37,261 bases of DNA from a virus. Below the pieces are notes generated by a model. That model made no database searches. It saw only the letters and a list, made by a program, of their open reading frames with translations, and was not told where the DNA came from. A program made the position numbers and the translations under genes. Below, in pieces: positions 1-7,352 of the stretch. How positions within the stretch are numbered: position 1 is the stretch's first letter; each line of letters starts with the position of its first letter. The DNA lies in the IMG/VR virus record IMGVR_UViG_3300042350_000389, positions 1 to 37,261 of that record. One strand, given 5' to 3'.

Positions 1-1
1 G

Positions 2-475
2 GTATCTAAGTTCGGTGTCCAGCTTTTTGTATCGGAAGTTCCCATGTCGGATTTCAGATGTGGCATAGCGTCAGACATCGCTGAGGATTTGTTTGCTACA
101 TACAGTCAACAAGCTCAGGAAATAGTATCTCACGTCATGGTGGAGCAACAAACAAGGTTCATCGAAGTTATGAAATCGATCAGCCATTGCTGTGGTGTAG
201 ACGATGTTGGCATCGATGACAACACTGGCGAAACCAAGACCAAGAAGCGTAAGATATACGACACGACCATACAGAAAGCCAAAGAAATGTGCGATACATT
301 CAAGGGCTTCAATCTTAGCGGTGATCCAGATCTGGAAGAGGCTCGGGCATCGCTAGAGAAAGCATTGAGTGGTGTAACGGCAGAGGACATTCGTGAGTCC
401 GATGCGGTGCGTCACGCAGTGAAGGAGGATATCGACGACATCCTCGGTAAGTTCAGCGCATTCAAGTGCGTATGA
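2..475 (+). CDS. hypothetical phage protein, 5'-truncated by window edge
   Basis: I do not recognise this family. The reading frame is open from the first bases of the window into the ATG at 44, and the upstream codons read as plausible protein (KFGVQLFVSEVP), so the gene probably starts before the window. A start at 44 is possible, because GGAAG lies five bases upstream. The visible part is mostly helical and charged. It has a Cys-Cys pair (SHCCG), a Lys-rich stretch (KTKKRK) and an acidic C-terminal half ending in FSAFKCV. It lies 54 bases upstream of the MoxR-like ATPase in the same direction, so it may belong to that module, but nothing in its sequence shows a function. Confidence 0.7.
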   Translation, partial: VSKFGVQLFVSEVPMSDFRCGIASDIAEDLFATYSQQAQEIVSHVMVEQQTRFIEVMKSISHCCGVDDVGIDDNTGETKTKKRKIYDTTIQKAKEMCDTFKGFNLSGDPDLEEARASLEKALSGVTAEDIRESDAVRHAVKEDIDDILGKFSAFKCV

Positions 476-529
476 AGAGCGGCAATAAGTACTTTATCAG
501 TTCAACCTCAGTAAAGAAAGTAATCAATC

Positions 530-1645
530 ATGTCTAAAGTTCAAACAGTCGAAACAGTTTCAATCAACGAACTGCGTAAGATCATTCCCCTAATAGCTTC
601 AGAGATCACGCCTGTCATTCAGTCAGAACCAGGTTGTGGCAAGACTTCCCTGTTGGCTATGATTGCCGCTGACAATGGCGACAAGTGGCGTAGCCCTGCC
701 GATGGCATGAGCATCGCAGGTGACAAGTACGACTACATCTACATCGACTGCCCCGTCAAGGATATGTCAGACATCGGTATGACTATTCCCAATCATGCGA
801 CTCAAACCCTTGAGTACTACGTCTCAAGCCTCTTCAACTTGAACGACCCCAAGCCTAAGGTTATCTTGGCTGACGAGTTCATGAAGTCGCCTAAGCTATT
901 GCAGGTAGTTTTCACTAGGTTGTTTCTTGAGCGAATGGCGGGTGACAAGCCACTGCCCCGTGGGTCTCTAGTTTTTGCAACATCGAACAATGCAGGTGAT
1001 GGCGTGGGTGACTCCATGCTTGCCCATGCAGGTAATCGTGTTTGCATCATGCGCATGGCGAAACCCAATGTGAACGAGTGGTTGCAATGGGCATCAGAGA
1101 ATAGTATCTCTCGTGTCATTCGTGCATCGGTGGCTATGTTCCCTCGTTGCTTGGCGTCGTACACCACAGGTGATCAGAACGATAACCCATACATCTTCAA
1201 ACCATCTATGAGTACCTTATCGTTCGTGTCCCCTCGTTCGTTGGCGAAGGCCGATGTGATCGTGCGCAATCGTGATGCGATCGGTGAGAACGGCACGAAG
1301 GTGGCGTTGGCTGGTACTGTCGGTGCGTCATTCGCGGCAGACATGGCGGCATTCATATCAATGGAGAAATCATTGATCGATGTGAAGGACATCGTCAAAG
1401 CACCCGAGAGCATTGATATGCCGAGAGACATCAGCGCGCAGTTAATGATTATGTTTCAGGCAGTAGATGTATTGGAGACGCAAGACCAACTGACCAAGTT
1501 CATGGCGTTCGTTGAGCGTATTCCCTCATCCGAGGTACAAGGCGTGTTCTTCACAATGATGATGCGCAATACGAAGTCCATTCGCTTGGCTCGCAACAAT
1601 GCCAAGATCGCTGAGTGGGCTAAGAACAACCACGAGTTGTTCTAA
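530..1645 (+). CDS. MoxR-like AAA+ ATPase
   Basis: This 371-residue protein has the core signatures of a MoxR/ATPase-5 type AAA+ protein. Walker A is EPGCGKTS at about residues 33-40, Walker B is VILADE at 111-116, a sensor-1 Asn sits in VFATSN near 153, and a conserved Arg is in AGNR near 170. MoxR ATPases normally act as chaperone-like remodelling machines with a VWA-domain partner that carries a metal-ion-dependent adhesion site. Such a partner is encoded about 320 bases downstream (1967-3247), so the two probably work together. The first Gly of the canonical Walker A is Ser (SEPGCGKT). The substrate and benefit to the phage cannot be read from the sequence. The start follows a weak AAAGAAAG ribosome site. 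Confidence 0.9.
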   Translation: MSKVQTVETVSINELRKIIPLIASEITPVIQSEPGCGKTSLLAMIAADNGDKWRSPADGMSIAGDKYDYIYIDCPVKDMSDIGMTIPNHATQTLEYYVSSLFNLNDPKPKVILADEFMKSPKLLQVVFTRLFLERMAGDKPLPRGSLVFATSNNAGDGVGDSMLAHAGNRVCIMRMAKPNVNEWLQWASENSISRVIRASVAMFPRCLASYTTGDQNDNPYIFKPSMSTLSFVSPRSLAKADVIVRNRDAIGENGTKVALAGTVGASFAADMAAFISMEKSLIDVKDIVKAPESIDMPRDISAQLMIMFQAVDVLETQDQLTKFMAFVERIPSSEVQGVFFTMMMRNTKSIRLARNNAKIAEWAKNNHELF

Positions 1646-1669
1646 AACTTAACCCCACGACACAGTGGG
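1623..1669 (+). promoter_or_regulatory. tandem hairpins spanning the MoxR stop codon
   Basis: Two inverted repeats lie back to back. The first is AGAACAAC (1623-1630) with GTTGTTCT (1636-1643) around a five-base loop and covers the end of the MoxR gene. The second is CCCAC (1654-1658) with GTGGG (1665-1669) around GACACA, followed by TTCTTATTT. The second is nearly identical to a hairpin at 7353-7368. The T-rich tail is interrupted, so this could be a weak terminator, an attenuator or an RNA-processing site. Confidence 0.45.
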
Positions 1670-1692
1670 TTCTTATTTACATGGAGATTGAT

Positions 1693-1878
1693 ATGACATT
1701 CAGTATCGCTGAGTTGTTTCTATTGGCATGGGCTATCGTTGCGTCACTTGGCTACGGCTATGTGAACGGCAAGTTCCGCCAACATAAACACATTACTAGT
1801 GAGTTGTTGGTACGCATTGCCAAGGGCAAGATTCAAGTTATCGAGACCGATGACTACATCGAGTTCAAGGAGGTGTGA
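1693..1878 (+). CDS. small single-pass membrane protein
   Basis: A 61-residue protein with one clear hydrophobic segment at about residues 5-22 (IAELFLLAWAIVASLGYGYV), then a basic and a mixed-charge tail ending in a Lys-rich/acidic stretch. An in-frame ATG exists at 1681, but the GGAG at 1683-1686 sits six bases before the ATG at 1693, so I prefer the inner start. It lies between the MoxR ATPase and its VWA partner and is followed by another tiny membrane gene with a TGATG overlap. That suggests a membrane anchor for the module. This is inference from position; the family is unknown. Confidence 0.65.
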   Translation: MTFSIAELFLLAWAIVASLGYGYVNGKFRQHKHITSELLVRIAKGKIQVIETDDYIEFKEV

Positions 1879-1967
1879 TGCTTACTAGAGCCGAGAAGTT
1901 CGAGAGAGTGTTGTTCCTGTTAGGAATGATTGTTTTATTGTTAGATTTGTTTTATTGGAGACCATGA
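1878..1967 (+). CDS. 29-residue membrane micro-protein
   Basis: A very short frame, too short for ordinary gene calling. Support comes from a near-perfect ribosome site (AAGGAGG at 1867-1873, four bases before the ATG), a TGATG overlap with the preceding stop, and a stop that overlaps the ATG of the VWA gene at 1967. The product starts MLTRAEKFERV and continues with a hydrophobic stretch (LFLLGMIVLLLDLFYW), so it is a basic head plus one membrane helix. It could be a real membrane peptide or a leader that couples translation of the VWA gene. No homologue is recognised. Confidence 0.55.
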   Translation: MLTRAEKFERVLFLLGMIVLLLDLFYWRP

Positions 1968-3247
1968 TGAGCAAGCAAGAAACCCGAATCAAGCGTGGAC
2001 ACATCGCGCTTATGAAGCACCCACAGACTGCCCTGTACTCAGGCGTTATGTTGATGGGGACATCCGCAGTAGAGGAAGGCGTACCTACTGCATACACCGA
2101 TGGTGTCAACAAGAAGTATGGTCGCAAGTTCTTGGAGAGTATTCTCAGCGAGAGCAAGGTGCGTGGTCTCATCCTCCATGAGAATCTCCACGTTGCCTTG
2201 AAGCAAGTCGTGTTCGGTCGTGCCATGTTTATGGAGAACCGCAAGATGGCTAACCTAGCGGCTGACTTTGTTGTGAACGACATCATCGCCAACATTGATG
2301 GGACTATTGCAGGAACAAGCGAGCGTCTTGTCGAGTTGCCCGATGGCGCGATCTATGACCCGATGTTCCACGATTGGTCTATGCGTGAGGTATACAACTA
2401 TCTCAAGAAGCACGCCAAGAAAGGCGGTGGCGGAGGTCAAGGCGGTAAGGGTCAAGGTAATCCCCCACCATCGGGTGGGACACAATCTAACGACGACGAT
2501 GACATGGATGGAGATACAGTCACAGTCAACGGCAAGACCTATGACATTTCTCAGGCAGACGAACACGACTTCATTGGCCGTGAGGTGTCAGCCGAGGAAG
2601 CTAAGGAAATCTTAGACGACATCGACAAAGCGTTGCGTGAAGGCGGGATGCTTGCAGGTCGCATGGGTGCGAAGATTCCTAGAGTTATCTCCGACTTACT
2701 TGAACCCAAGGTTGACTGGCGTGATGCGTTGCGTGAGTTCGTCTCTTCATCGACTAAGGGTAACGATGAGTTCACATGGCGTCGCATGAACAAGCGTCAG
2801 ATGGCTAATGATATTTATCTGCCAAGCGTGATGAACGAGAGCATTGGCGAGATCATCGTAGCCATCGATACATCAGGCTCGATAGGTGGGGCAGAGATAA
2901 CCGAGTTCGCTACCGAACTGGTTTCAATTTGCGAGGTCTGTCAGCCCGAAGTCGTTCGTGTTCTTTGGTGGGATACCGAGGTGCATGGTGAGCAAGTGTT
3001 TAAAGACAACTACTCCGACATTGCCAAGATGCTCAAGCCTTTGGGCGGTGGCGGAACTAAGGTCTCATGTGTCAGTGAGTATGTAAACAAGCACAAGCTC
3101 AATGCTGAATGTGTCCTAGTGTTCACCGATGGATATGTAGAGGGTGACATCAAGTGGAACATTTCTAGCCCAACCCTGTGGATGGTTACTCAGCGCCGTG
3201 ACTTCATTCCGCCTGTGGGTAAGAAGGTTATGTTCGGTGATGAATGA
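1967..3247 (+). CDS. DUF2201-type zincin-like / VWA domain protein
   Basis: A 426-residue protein with two domains. The N-terminal half carries HENLH (residues 71-75), an HExxH zinc-metallopeptidase motif, followed by LAADFVVNDI, the pattern of the DUF2201 putative metallopeptidase domain. A Gly/Pro/Asp-rich linker (about 153-182) leads to a VWA domain with a complete metal-ion-dependent adhesion site: DTSGS at 301-305, Thr in GGGGTK near 364, and FTDG with Asp near 388. Proteins of this type (COG3864-like) are typically encoded beside MoxR AAA+ ATPases, as here. GGAG lies six bases before the ATG at 1967; ATG 1964 and TTG 1955 are alternatives. Whether the zincin cleaves anything is unknown. 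Confidence 0.88.
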   Translation: MSKQETRIKRGHIALMKHPQTALYSGVMLMGTSAVEEGVPTAYTDGVNKKYGRKFLESILSESKVRGLILHENLHVALKQVVFGRAMFMENRKMANLAADFVVNDIIANIDGTIAGTSERLVELPDGAIYDPMFHDWSMREVYNYLKKHAKKGGGGGQGGKGQGNPPPSGGTQSNDDDDMDGDTVTVNGKTYDISQADEHDFIGREVSAEEAKEILDDIDKALREGGMLAGRMGAKIPRVISDLLEPKVDWRDALREFVSSSTKGNDEFTWRRMNKRQMANDIYLPSVMNESIGEIIVAIDTSGSIGGAEITEFATELVSICEVCQPEVVRVLWWDTEVHGEQVFKDNYSDIAKMLKPLGGGGTKVSCVSEYVNKHKLNAECVLVFTDGYVEGDIKWNISSPTLWMVTQRRDFIPPVGKKVMFGDE

Positions 3248-3308
3248 ACTGTGGTTGTTAACAACTTCAACCGCATACATGGTGGCAGAGCAGAAAGGAC
3301 AAGAGCGC

Positions 3309-3602
3309 ATGAAGTATAGATATGTCGATGAGATAGCAAGAAGTCTCTTAGAGCATTTTCCCAACTCTGCGCATCTGCATGCGTTAGAAAGACTTAACAC
3401 AGTCGGTGAGTTACAGACCGATATGTGGCGACAGGTGTTAGATCAACTTGACAAACTGGAGGCTCAGAATGGAGGAGTGGACAAACATAACTCTAGACGA
3501 GATAAAGAACAGAGACGCCCTCGACAGGATTCAAGCGGAGAGGATGGTGGAGAGACATGGAGACCAAGCGCACCTAGTGGCGTTGATGAATTTGCACCAT
3601 GA
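3309..3602 (+). CDS. hypothetical phage protein, out-of-frame overlap at 3' end
   Basis: No family recognised. The first 50 or so residues look like a real helical protein (MKYRYVDEIARSLLEHF onward to DQLDKLEAQN). AAGGA at 3295-3299 supports the ATG at 3309; an earlier ATG at 3240 overlaps the VWA stop and is also possible. From about 3469 the frame turns into low-complexity Arg/Gly/Pro/Ser sequence typical of a shadow frame, while a convincing gene runs in the +1 frame over the same bases. The true C-terminus may therefore be short, or a frameshift may join the two frames. Confidence 0.5.
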   Translation: MKYRYVDEIARSLLEHFPNSAHLHALERLNTVGELQTDMWRQVLDQLDKLEAQNGGVDKHNSRRDKEQRRPRQDSSGEDGGETWRPSAPSGVDEFAP

Positions 3603-3681
3603 AGAAAACGAAGGAACCAAGCGATTCAACTGGCGAAAAATTCTGAAACTAATTGACGAAATAAAAGGAGAGAAAAAATGA
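3469..3681 (+). CDS. hypothetical small helical phage protein
   Basis: A 70-residue charged, helical protein (MEEWTNITLDEIKNRDALD onward) ending KLIDEIKGEKK. GGAGG at 3458-3462 precedes the ATG at 3469; an upstream ATG at 3448 in the same frame is less well supported. It overlaps the previous gene by 134 bases in the +1 frame, which is far more than the 1-20 bases usual in this genome. Its stop overlaps the next start (ATGA at 3678). Function unknown. Confidence 0.6.
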   Translation: MEEWTNITLDEIKNRDALDRIQAERMVERHGDQAHLVALMNLHHEENEGTKRFNWRKILKLIDEIKGEKK

Positions 3682-3860
3682 AAGCATGGAAGGGTGTAGT
3701 GGTAACTACATATCAGGAAGAAATCACAGTACTGGCTGACACGAAAGAGGAAGCTGAGTTACTTATGTACGACCGCGCAAACCCAATGGGGGATAGCACT
3801 AGCGGTGAGATGGAAGTGTATGACTTGAAAGAAATAGGAGAGAACAATGCAAGCACTTAA
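3678..3860 (+). CDS. hypothetical small phage protein
   Basis: A 60-residue protein with an N-terminal beta-like stretch (WKGVVVTTYQEEITVLA), then an acidic helix (DTKEEAELLMYDRA). This strand-helix pattern resembles small phage proteins that carry a short ferredoxin-like unit, but I cannot name the family. A strong AAAGGAGAG ribosome site lies just upstream, and the start overlaps the previous stop by ATGA. The next gene begins inside its last codons. Confidence 0.65.
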   Translation: MKAWKGVVVTTYQEEITVLADTKEEAELLMYDRANPMGDSTSGEMEVYDLKEIGENNAST

Positions 3861-4872
3861 CTACAAGAGACTCAATAGCATCTCAAATAGCGTCTCACCC
3901 TATCGTGGGTCGGTAAATAGATTTCCTATTGGTAACCGCAGACATAACAATAAATACTTTCTTGTTGGAGAGGAGAACGGAGAGCGCGTGTTCAACATCG
4001 TGCATGGTAACCATTGGAAGAGTGTTAACCTGACGAAGGCAGAGCATGATGATTTGGTAAAGCAAGGCGCATCAAAGATACATTGCTACCAAGAGAATGA
4101 TGGTACATGGTGTTACTACAAGTACGATGTGAAGCCAAACATACTTGGCGTTGTGCGACCTGACAATACATTCGAGTTTACTAGTAACAGATACGGACAG
4201 GGTGACCGAGGTATTTTGTCAGGCTACTCGCATGGCTACTTATGTACTGACTCACGCAGGGGTGGGATGATATGGTGGGGAAGAGTCAACGGCAATGGAG
4301 AGCGTAGCGCCATGCCAATCTATCATGGCATGCGTGTCAACTGTGAGACTATGCGCCCAATCAAACCGATCACGGTCATTGGTAGGAAAGTCGATCGCAA
4401 GTTGGGTAAGACTTTGCTCGCTAAGTATGCAGACTTCTACACCACGACCGAGGTGATGACCAAGGCAATGGACTACGAGGTGTTCGCCAAGACCATGCTT
4501 GAGGTGATAGGTGAACATATACCGAACAGTGACTTCTACCTAGACCATAAGGTGTACACATCGGTAGCAGATACATTAGTTGACACCGCACCACTTGATG
4601 CGGCAATGCTCTACATCTTTGCGTGGGACATCGGCAATATGCGTTGGAACTTGCGGAGGTACTCAGACAAAAACTTTTCTAGGTATAGCGCACATGAGGA
4701 TGAGCCACACGATATGTTTGTCAATCTCAAGCGCAGACTGAACAAGGAAATCTACAAAGCTAACGATGGGGTGTTCAAGAAAGTTGAGTACTCCAATGGT
4801 GAGATTTATCCGCCTAGCGAGTGGGGCTACACAGTCATGGTTGATGGAGTGGAGGTAAAGCAGTATGAATAA
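3847..4872 (+). CDS. hypothetical early phage protein, 341 residues
   Basis: Family not recognised. The protein is rich in aromatic and basic residues. The first 190 residues appear beta-rich with repeated Gly/Asn turns, and the remainder is more helical (for example LGKTLLAKYADFYTTTEVM, and LNKEIYKAND later). There is no membrane segment, signal peptide or nucleotide-binding motif. AGGAG lies seven bases upstream of the ATG, and the start overlaps the preceding gene by 14 bases. It sits among unknown early genes between the MoxR/VWA module and the nucleases, a position typical of host-takeover genes, but that is inference. Confidence 0.75.
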   Translation: MQALNYKRLNSISNSVSPYRGSVNRFPIGNRRHNNKYFLVGEENGERVFNIVHGNHWKSVNLTKAEHDDLVKQGASKIHCYQENDGTWCYYKYDVKPNILGVVRPDNTFEFTSNRYGQGDRGILSGYSHGYLCTDSRRGGMIWWGRVNGNGERSAMPIYHGMRVNCETMRPIKPITVIGRKVDRKLGKTLLAKYADFYTTTEVMTKAMDYEVFAKTMLEVIGEHIPNSDFYLDHKVYTSVADTLVDTAPLDAAMLYIFAWDIGNMRWNLRRYSDKNFSRYSAHEDEPHDMFVNLKRRLNKEIYKANDGVFKKVEYSNGEIYPPSEWGYTVMVDGVEVKQYE

Positions 4873-5047
4873 TGTTATTGAAGTGGAGGTCAAGGATGTG
4901 TATGGGGTGTTGAAGTACTACCCCCTATGCGAGAAGGCGCAACTGTTTGCTGATATTGCAGGGACTAAGACTCTCACACTACACGCAATCAAGAAGATCG
5001 AGGCGTTGGGGTTCTCGATCAAAGCGACACGAAACATAACTTTTTAA
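4865..5047 (+). CDS. hypothetical small phage protein
   Basis: A 60-residue protein beginning MNNVIEVEVKDVYGVLKYYPL and ending with a helix plus strand (IKKIEALGFSIKATRNITF). GGAGG lies nine bases upstream and the start overlaps the previous stop region by eight bases, so translation is probably coupled. Family and function unknown. Confidence 0.65.
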   Translation: MNNVIEVEVKDVYGVLKYYPLCEKAQLFADIAGTKTLTLHAIKKIEALGFSIKATRNITF

Positions 5048-5057
5048 GGAGAGACAG

Positions 5058-6023
5058 ATGATCAATAGATATTTTCTTGATGGGTTCGGCACAGAGGAAC
5101 AACTGAATGAGTTGTTGGCTTCAGATACGCTCCCACTGGTGCGTGAGTTGCAATTCAAGTACGGCTTGAAGGTCATGGACAAAGTAATGAATGTAGGGTA
5201 TCCGCAAGAAGATAAAGATTCTTACATGATGTGCTACCCCAATGGGCTGGCTGTTTGTAAGGTATGGACTACAAACCTAGGCGGTGCTAACTTTGATCAA
5301 CTAGAGTATTGCTTCCGCACACCTTACTACTCCAAGTCTCGTGGGTCAGATCAGGCTGATCGAGAGACGATTCGTAGTACAAAACTTTCTTCACTCATGG
5401 CAGTACTAAAGCGGCAGGACGCTGTGCGCGCTAAGAAAGACATCATGGACAAAGAGATAAAGCATGTCAAGAACGGTGTTAGTAATCTGCGCAGGGCGAT
5501 GGGCGATAGCCAAAAACAAAATATGTTTTCGGCTGATGAGCTTCATGTGTTACTAGCTACCTTACTAGGGGAAAGTACCGATGGTATTCCTGTTGCTCTA
5601 GACCTAAATAAATGTAAAAATACACTTGACATATTCAAAGAAAATGATAGGATACGAGATATGAAGATAGAGGAATCTAATCGGTTCTTCAAGAATCCTT
5701 TCTATCTCATTGGTATAGACGACTACAAGCACTTAATCATAGGCAAGTTCAAGATGAAAGTAATCAATGATGCGCTAGGCAAGATGGAGTACGAAGTCAT
5801 TGAAGACTTCAAGCGAGTCAGAACGATCGAGGAGTATCCCGAGCTAGTACCCTTGATGACAATGATGAAAGTCTCTTATGAGAATAAAGAATGTCGCAAG
5901 CTAGGCACTCTCAACTTCCCACTACTGGACAAGTATGACGAGGGGTTAGATGCGGTGTTCTTTTATAGCGGTAGCCCAACGAACTACGAGCATGCGTGGA
6001 TGGCAACACCATGCCCCACTTGA
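5058..6023 (+). CDS. hypothetical early phage protein, 321 residues
   Basis: Unrecognised protein with a strong AAGGAGAG ribosome site. It appears to have an N-terminal alpha/beta part, a long charged helical middle (VRAKKDIMDKEIKHVKNGV), and a C-terminal part with beta strands (PFYLIGIDDYKHLIIGKFK). No catalytic motif is visible. Its last codons (AWMATPCPT) overlap the start of the next gene in another frame. A promoter-like sequence lies inside it at 5626-5653, upstream of an in-frame Met codon at 5661, so a shorter product is conceivable. Confidence 0.75.
   Translation: MINRYFLDGFGTEEQLNELLASDTLPLVRELQFKYGLKVMDKVMNVGYPQEDKDSYMMCYPNGLAVCKVWTTNLGGANFDQLEYCFRTPYYSKSRGSDQADRETIRSTKLSSLMAVLKRQDAVRAKKDIMDKEIKHVKNGVSNLRRAMGDSQKQNMFSADELHVLLATLLGESTDGIPVALDLNKCKNTLDIFKENDRIRDMKIEESNRFFKNPFYLIGIDDYKHLIIGKFKMKVINDALGKMEYEVIEDFKRVRTIEEYPELVPLMTMMKVSYENKECRKLGTLNFPLLDKYDEGLDAVFFYSGSPTNYEHAWMATPCPT
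5626..5653 (+). promoter_or_regulatory. sigma70-like promoter inside a coding region
   Basis: A perfect TTGACA (5626-5631) is followed after 16 bases by TAGGAT (5648-5653), four of six matches to TATAAT. It lies in a locally AT-rich stretch of an otherwise less AT-rich gene and points the same way as the downstream nuclease genes. This is sequence match only; chance occurrence inside a gene is possible. Confidence 0.35.
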
Positions 6024-6370
6024 TTGGAGAGCTGAGTCCTGTGGTTCACCCAAAGCATTGGGAGTTGATTCGTCTGCCTGTGCGTAAGGTGAATGATGAG
6101 TACATCGTGTATGTGGCTGATGGGTTTCATCGCATATACAACGACGATACTTTGCCTGATGTGTTGAAGTCTAAGTTTGCAATGATTCTTGCCAATGGAG
6201 GGAGTTCGAATGTACCTGATTCAAAGATACTTAGACTGACACTTTATACGAACACCGATTCACCCGAGCTTGATGAGGTTGGGTGGCGGGCGAGCGACAC
6301 ATACTTTTGTTTGGTCGTGGACAGATTAACTTTAGAGTCACTGAAGGGTGGGATACAAAATGACGCCTGA
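6011..6370 (+). CDS. hypothetical phage protein
   Basis: A 119-residue protein (MPHLIGELSPVVHPKHWELI onward). It is mostly beta-like, with a YIVYVADGFHRIY segment, and ends KGGIQNDA. The first ATG in frame is 6011; a GTG at 5996 would add five residues. Neither has a convincing ribosome site, so translation may be coupled to the overlapping upstream gene. It overlaps the following nuclease gene by 11 bases. Because it continues in a different frame straight from the previous gene, a frameshift that splits one longer protein cannot be ruled out. Confidence 0.6.
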   Translation: MPHLIGELSPVVHPKHWELIRLPVRKVNDEYIVYVADGFHRIYNDDTLPDVLKSKFAMILANGGSSNVPDSKILRLTLYTNTDSPELDEVGWRASDTYFCLVVDRLTLESLKGGIQNDA

Positions 6371-6644
6371 GGGTATCGTCAAGAAGAAGATCAAAGATAT
6401 TCTTAATACAAAGGGAGCTTACTACACCATGCCAATTGGCACTGGCTATGGTGCGGCAGGTGTCCCTGACTTTGTGATTTGTTACAGAGGAAGATTCATA
6501 GGGGTGGAAGCGAAAGCGAACGGCAACAAGCCAACCGCCCTACAAGAAAAACACATGTCAGCCATTCGTGGTCAGGGTGGGCTCACCCTCGTCATTGATG
6601 AGACAAACATTGATGCACTGACAAGGCTATTGGAGCAATTATGA
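6360..6644 (+). CDS. VRR-NUC domain nuclease
   Basis: A 94-residue stand-alone VRR-NUC protein, the PD-(D/E)XK nuclease fold that acts on branched or structured DNA. The motifs are clear: Glu4 near the N-terminus, GVPDF with Asp37, GVEAK with Glu50 and Lys52, and a Gln in TALQEKH near 62. The length is normal for phage members. A GTG at 6348 would add four residues, but the family usually begins MTPEG, matching the ATG at 6360. It is surrounded by coupled small genes and probably processes replication or recombination intermediates. Confidence 0.88.
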   Translation: MTPEGIVKKKIKDILNTKGAYYTMPIGTGYGAAGVPDFVICYRGRFIGVEAKANGNKPTALQEKHMSAIRGQGGLTLVIDETNIDALTRLLEQL

Positions 6645-6856
6645 ATGATGAAGATCGTAGCAATCTGCGTGACCTACACGCTGGCTTTGCGCTAGTTGGG
6701 TTAATTTTCAGACAAGGAGGTAGCGACCCGACCTTTCTAGCCGAGCAAGCGTATGACATCGCAGATGCTATGCAGAACGAGCGAGACCAACATGGGGTTG
6801 GAATCGTATCAATTAAACGCCAAACCAAGAAGGAGAAGGCAAATGAAACGCAGTAA
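6641..6856 (+). CDS. hypothetical small helical phage protein
   Basis: A 71-residue protein (MNDEDRSNLRDLHAGFALVG onward) with a helical, moderately hydrophobic core (FLAEQAYDIADAMQNER) and a Lys-rich tail. Similar short proteins occur widely in phage early regions without a known function. GGAG lies five bases before the ATG, which overlaps the nuclease stop by ATGA, and its end overlaps the DUF3310 gene. Confidence 0.65.
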   Translation: MNDEDRSNLRDLHAGFALVGLIFRQGGSDPTFLAEQAYDIADAMQNERDQHGVGIVSIKRQTKKEKANETQ

Positions 6857-7292
6857 AGTTGATCAAGTTCGGGTATTGTTAGAGCGAAACCCACTCATGA
6901 AAACCGCAGAGGTGATGAAGACTCTTGGCACTACCAAGTCATACACCTATGTGCTGATGAGCAAGGCAAGAACGTCATATCAGAAACAATATGGCGAGAC
7001 CATTGAAGAGCGCATGATCAGACTGAGAGAAATGGGTAAGCGTCTTGCGCTTGCAAGATCGATAGAGACTCCCCCTGCCGTAGTGGAGACTACGCCCGAT
7101 ACTGTCAATCATCCTCCTCACTACAAGGTGGGCGGCATCGAGACCATCGACTTCATCGAGGCGAAGAAGCTTGGCTACAACTTGGGTAATGTCGTGAAAT
7201 ACATTACTAGGGCAGACCACAAGGGCAACAAGCTTGAGGACTTGCGCAAGGCTCAGTGGTATCTCACACGAGAGATTGAAACTCTGAAGTAA
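6843..7292 (+). CDS. helix-turn-helix plus DUF3310 protein
   Basis: A 149-residue protein of two parts. Residues 8-40 (VLLERNPLMKTAEVMKTLG, then TTKSYTYVLMS) look like a helix-turn-helix of a winged or MerR-like kind. Residues 88-147 match DUF3310: VNHPPHY, then GIETIDFIEAK, VVKYITRADHKG and KAQWYL. DUF3310 is found in phage proteins often labelled nucleotide kinase, though its own activity is not established. The ATG at 6843 has AAGGAGAAGG just upstream; an in-frame ATG at 6753 lies deep in the preceding gene. This is the last gene before a strong terminator. Confidence 0.82.
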   Translation: MKRSKVDQVRVLLERNPLMKTAEVMKTLGTTKSYTYVLMSKARTSYQKQYGETIEERMIRLREMGKRLALARSIETPPAVVETTPDTVNHPPHYKVGGIETIDFIEAKKLGYNLGNVVKYITRADHKGNKLEDLRKAQWYLTREIETLK

Positions 7293-7300
7293 ACCCCGAA

Positions 7301-7325
7301 GGCATGGTTCGCCATGCCTTTTTTT
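7301..7325 (+). terminator. rho-independent terminator
   Basis: GGCATGG (7301-7307) pairs with CCATGCC (7312-7318) around a TTCG tetraloop and is followed by seven T. It sits eight bases after the stop of the DUF3310 gene, so it ends the first early transcription unit. Confidence 0.92.
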
Positions 7326-7352
7326 GTGTCGGTACTTTTTGTTAGATAGCGA

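Noticed and set aside
3144-3308. 5' extension of the 3309 gene into the VWA gene
   Set aside because: The extension overlaps the VWA coding region out of frame; AAGGA before 3309 fits better.
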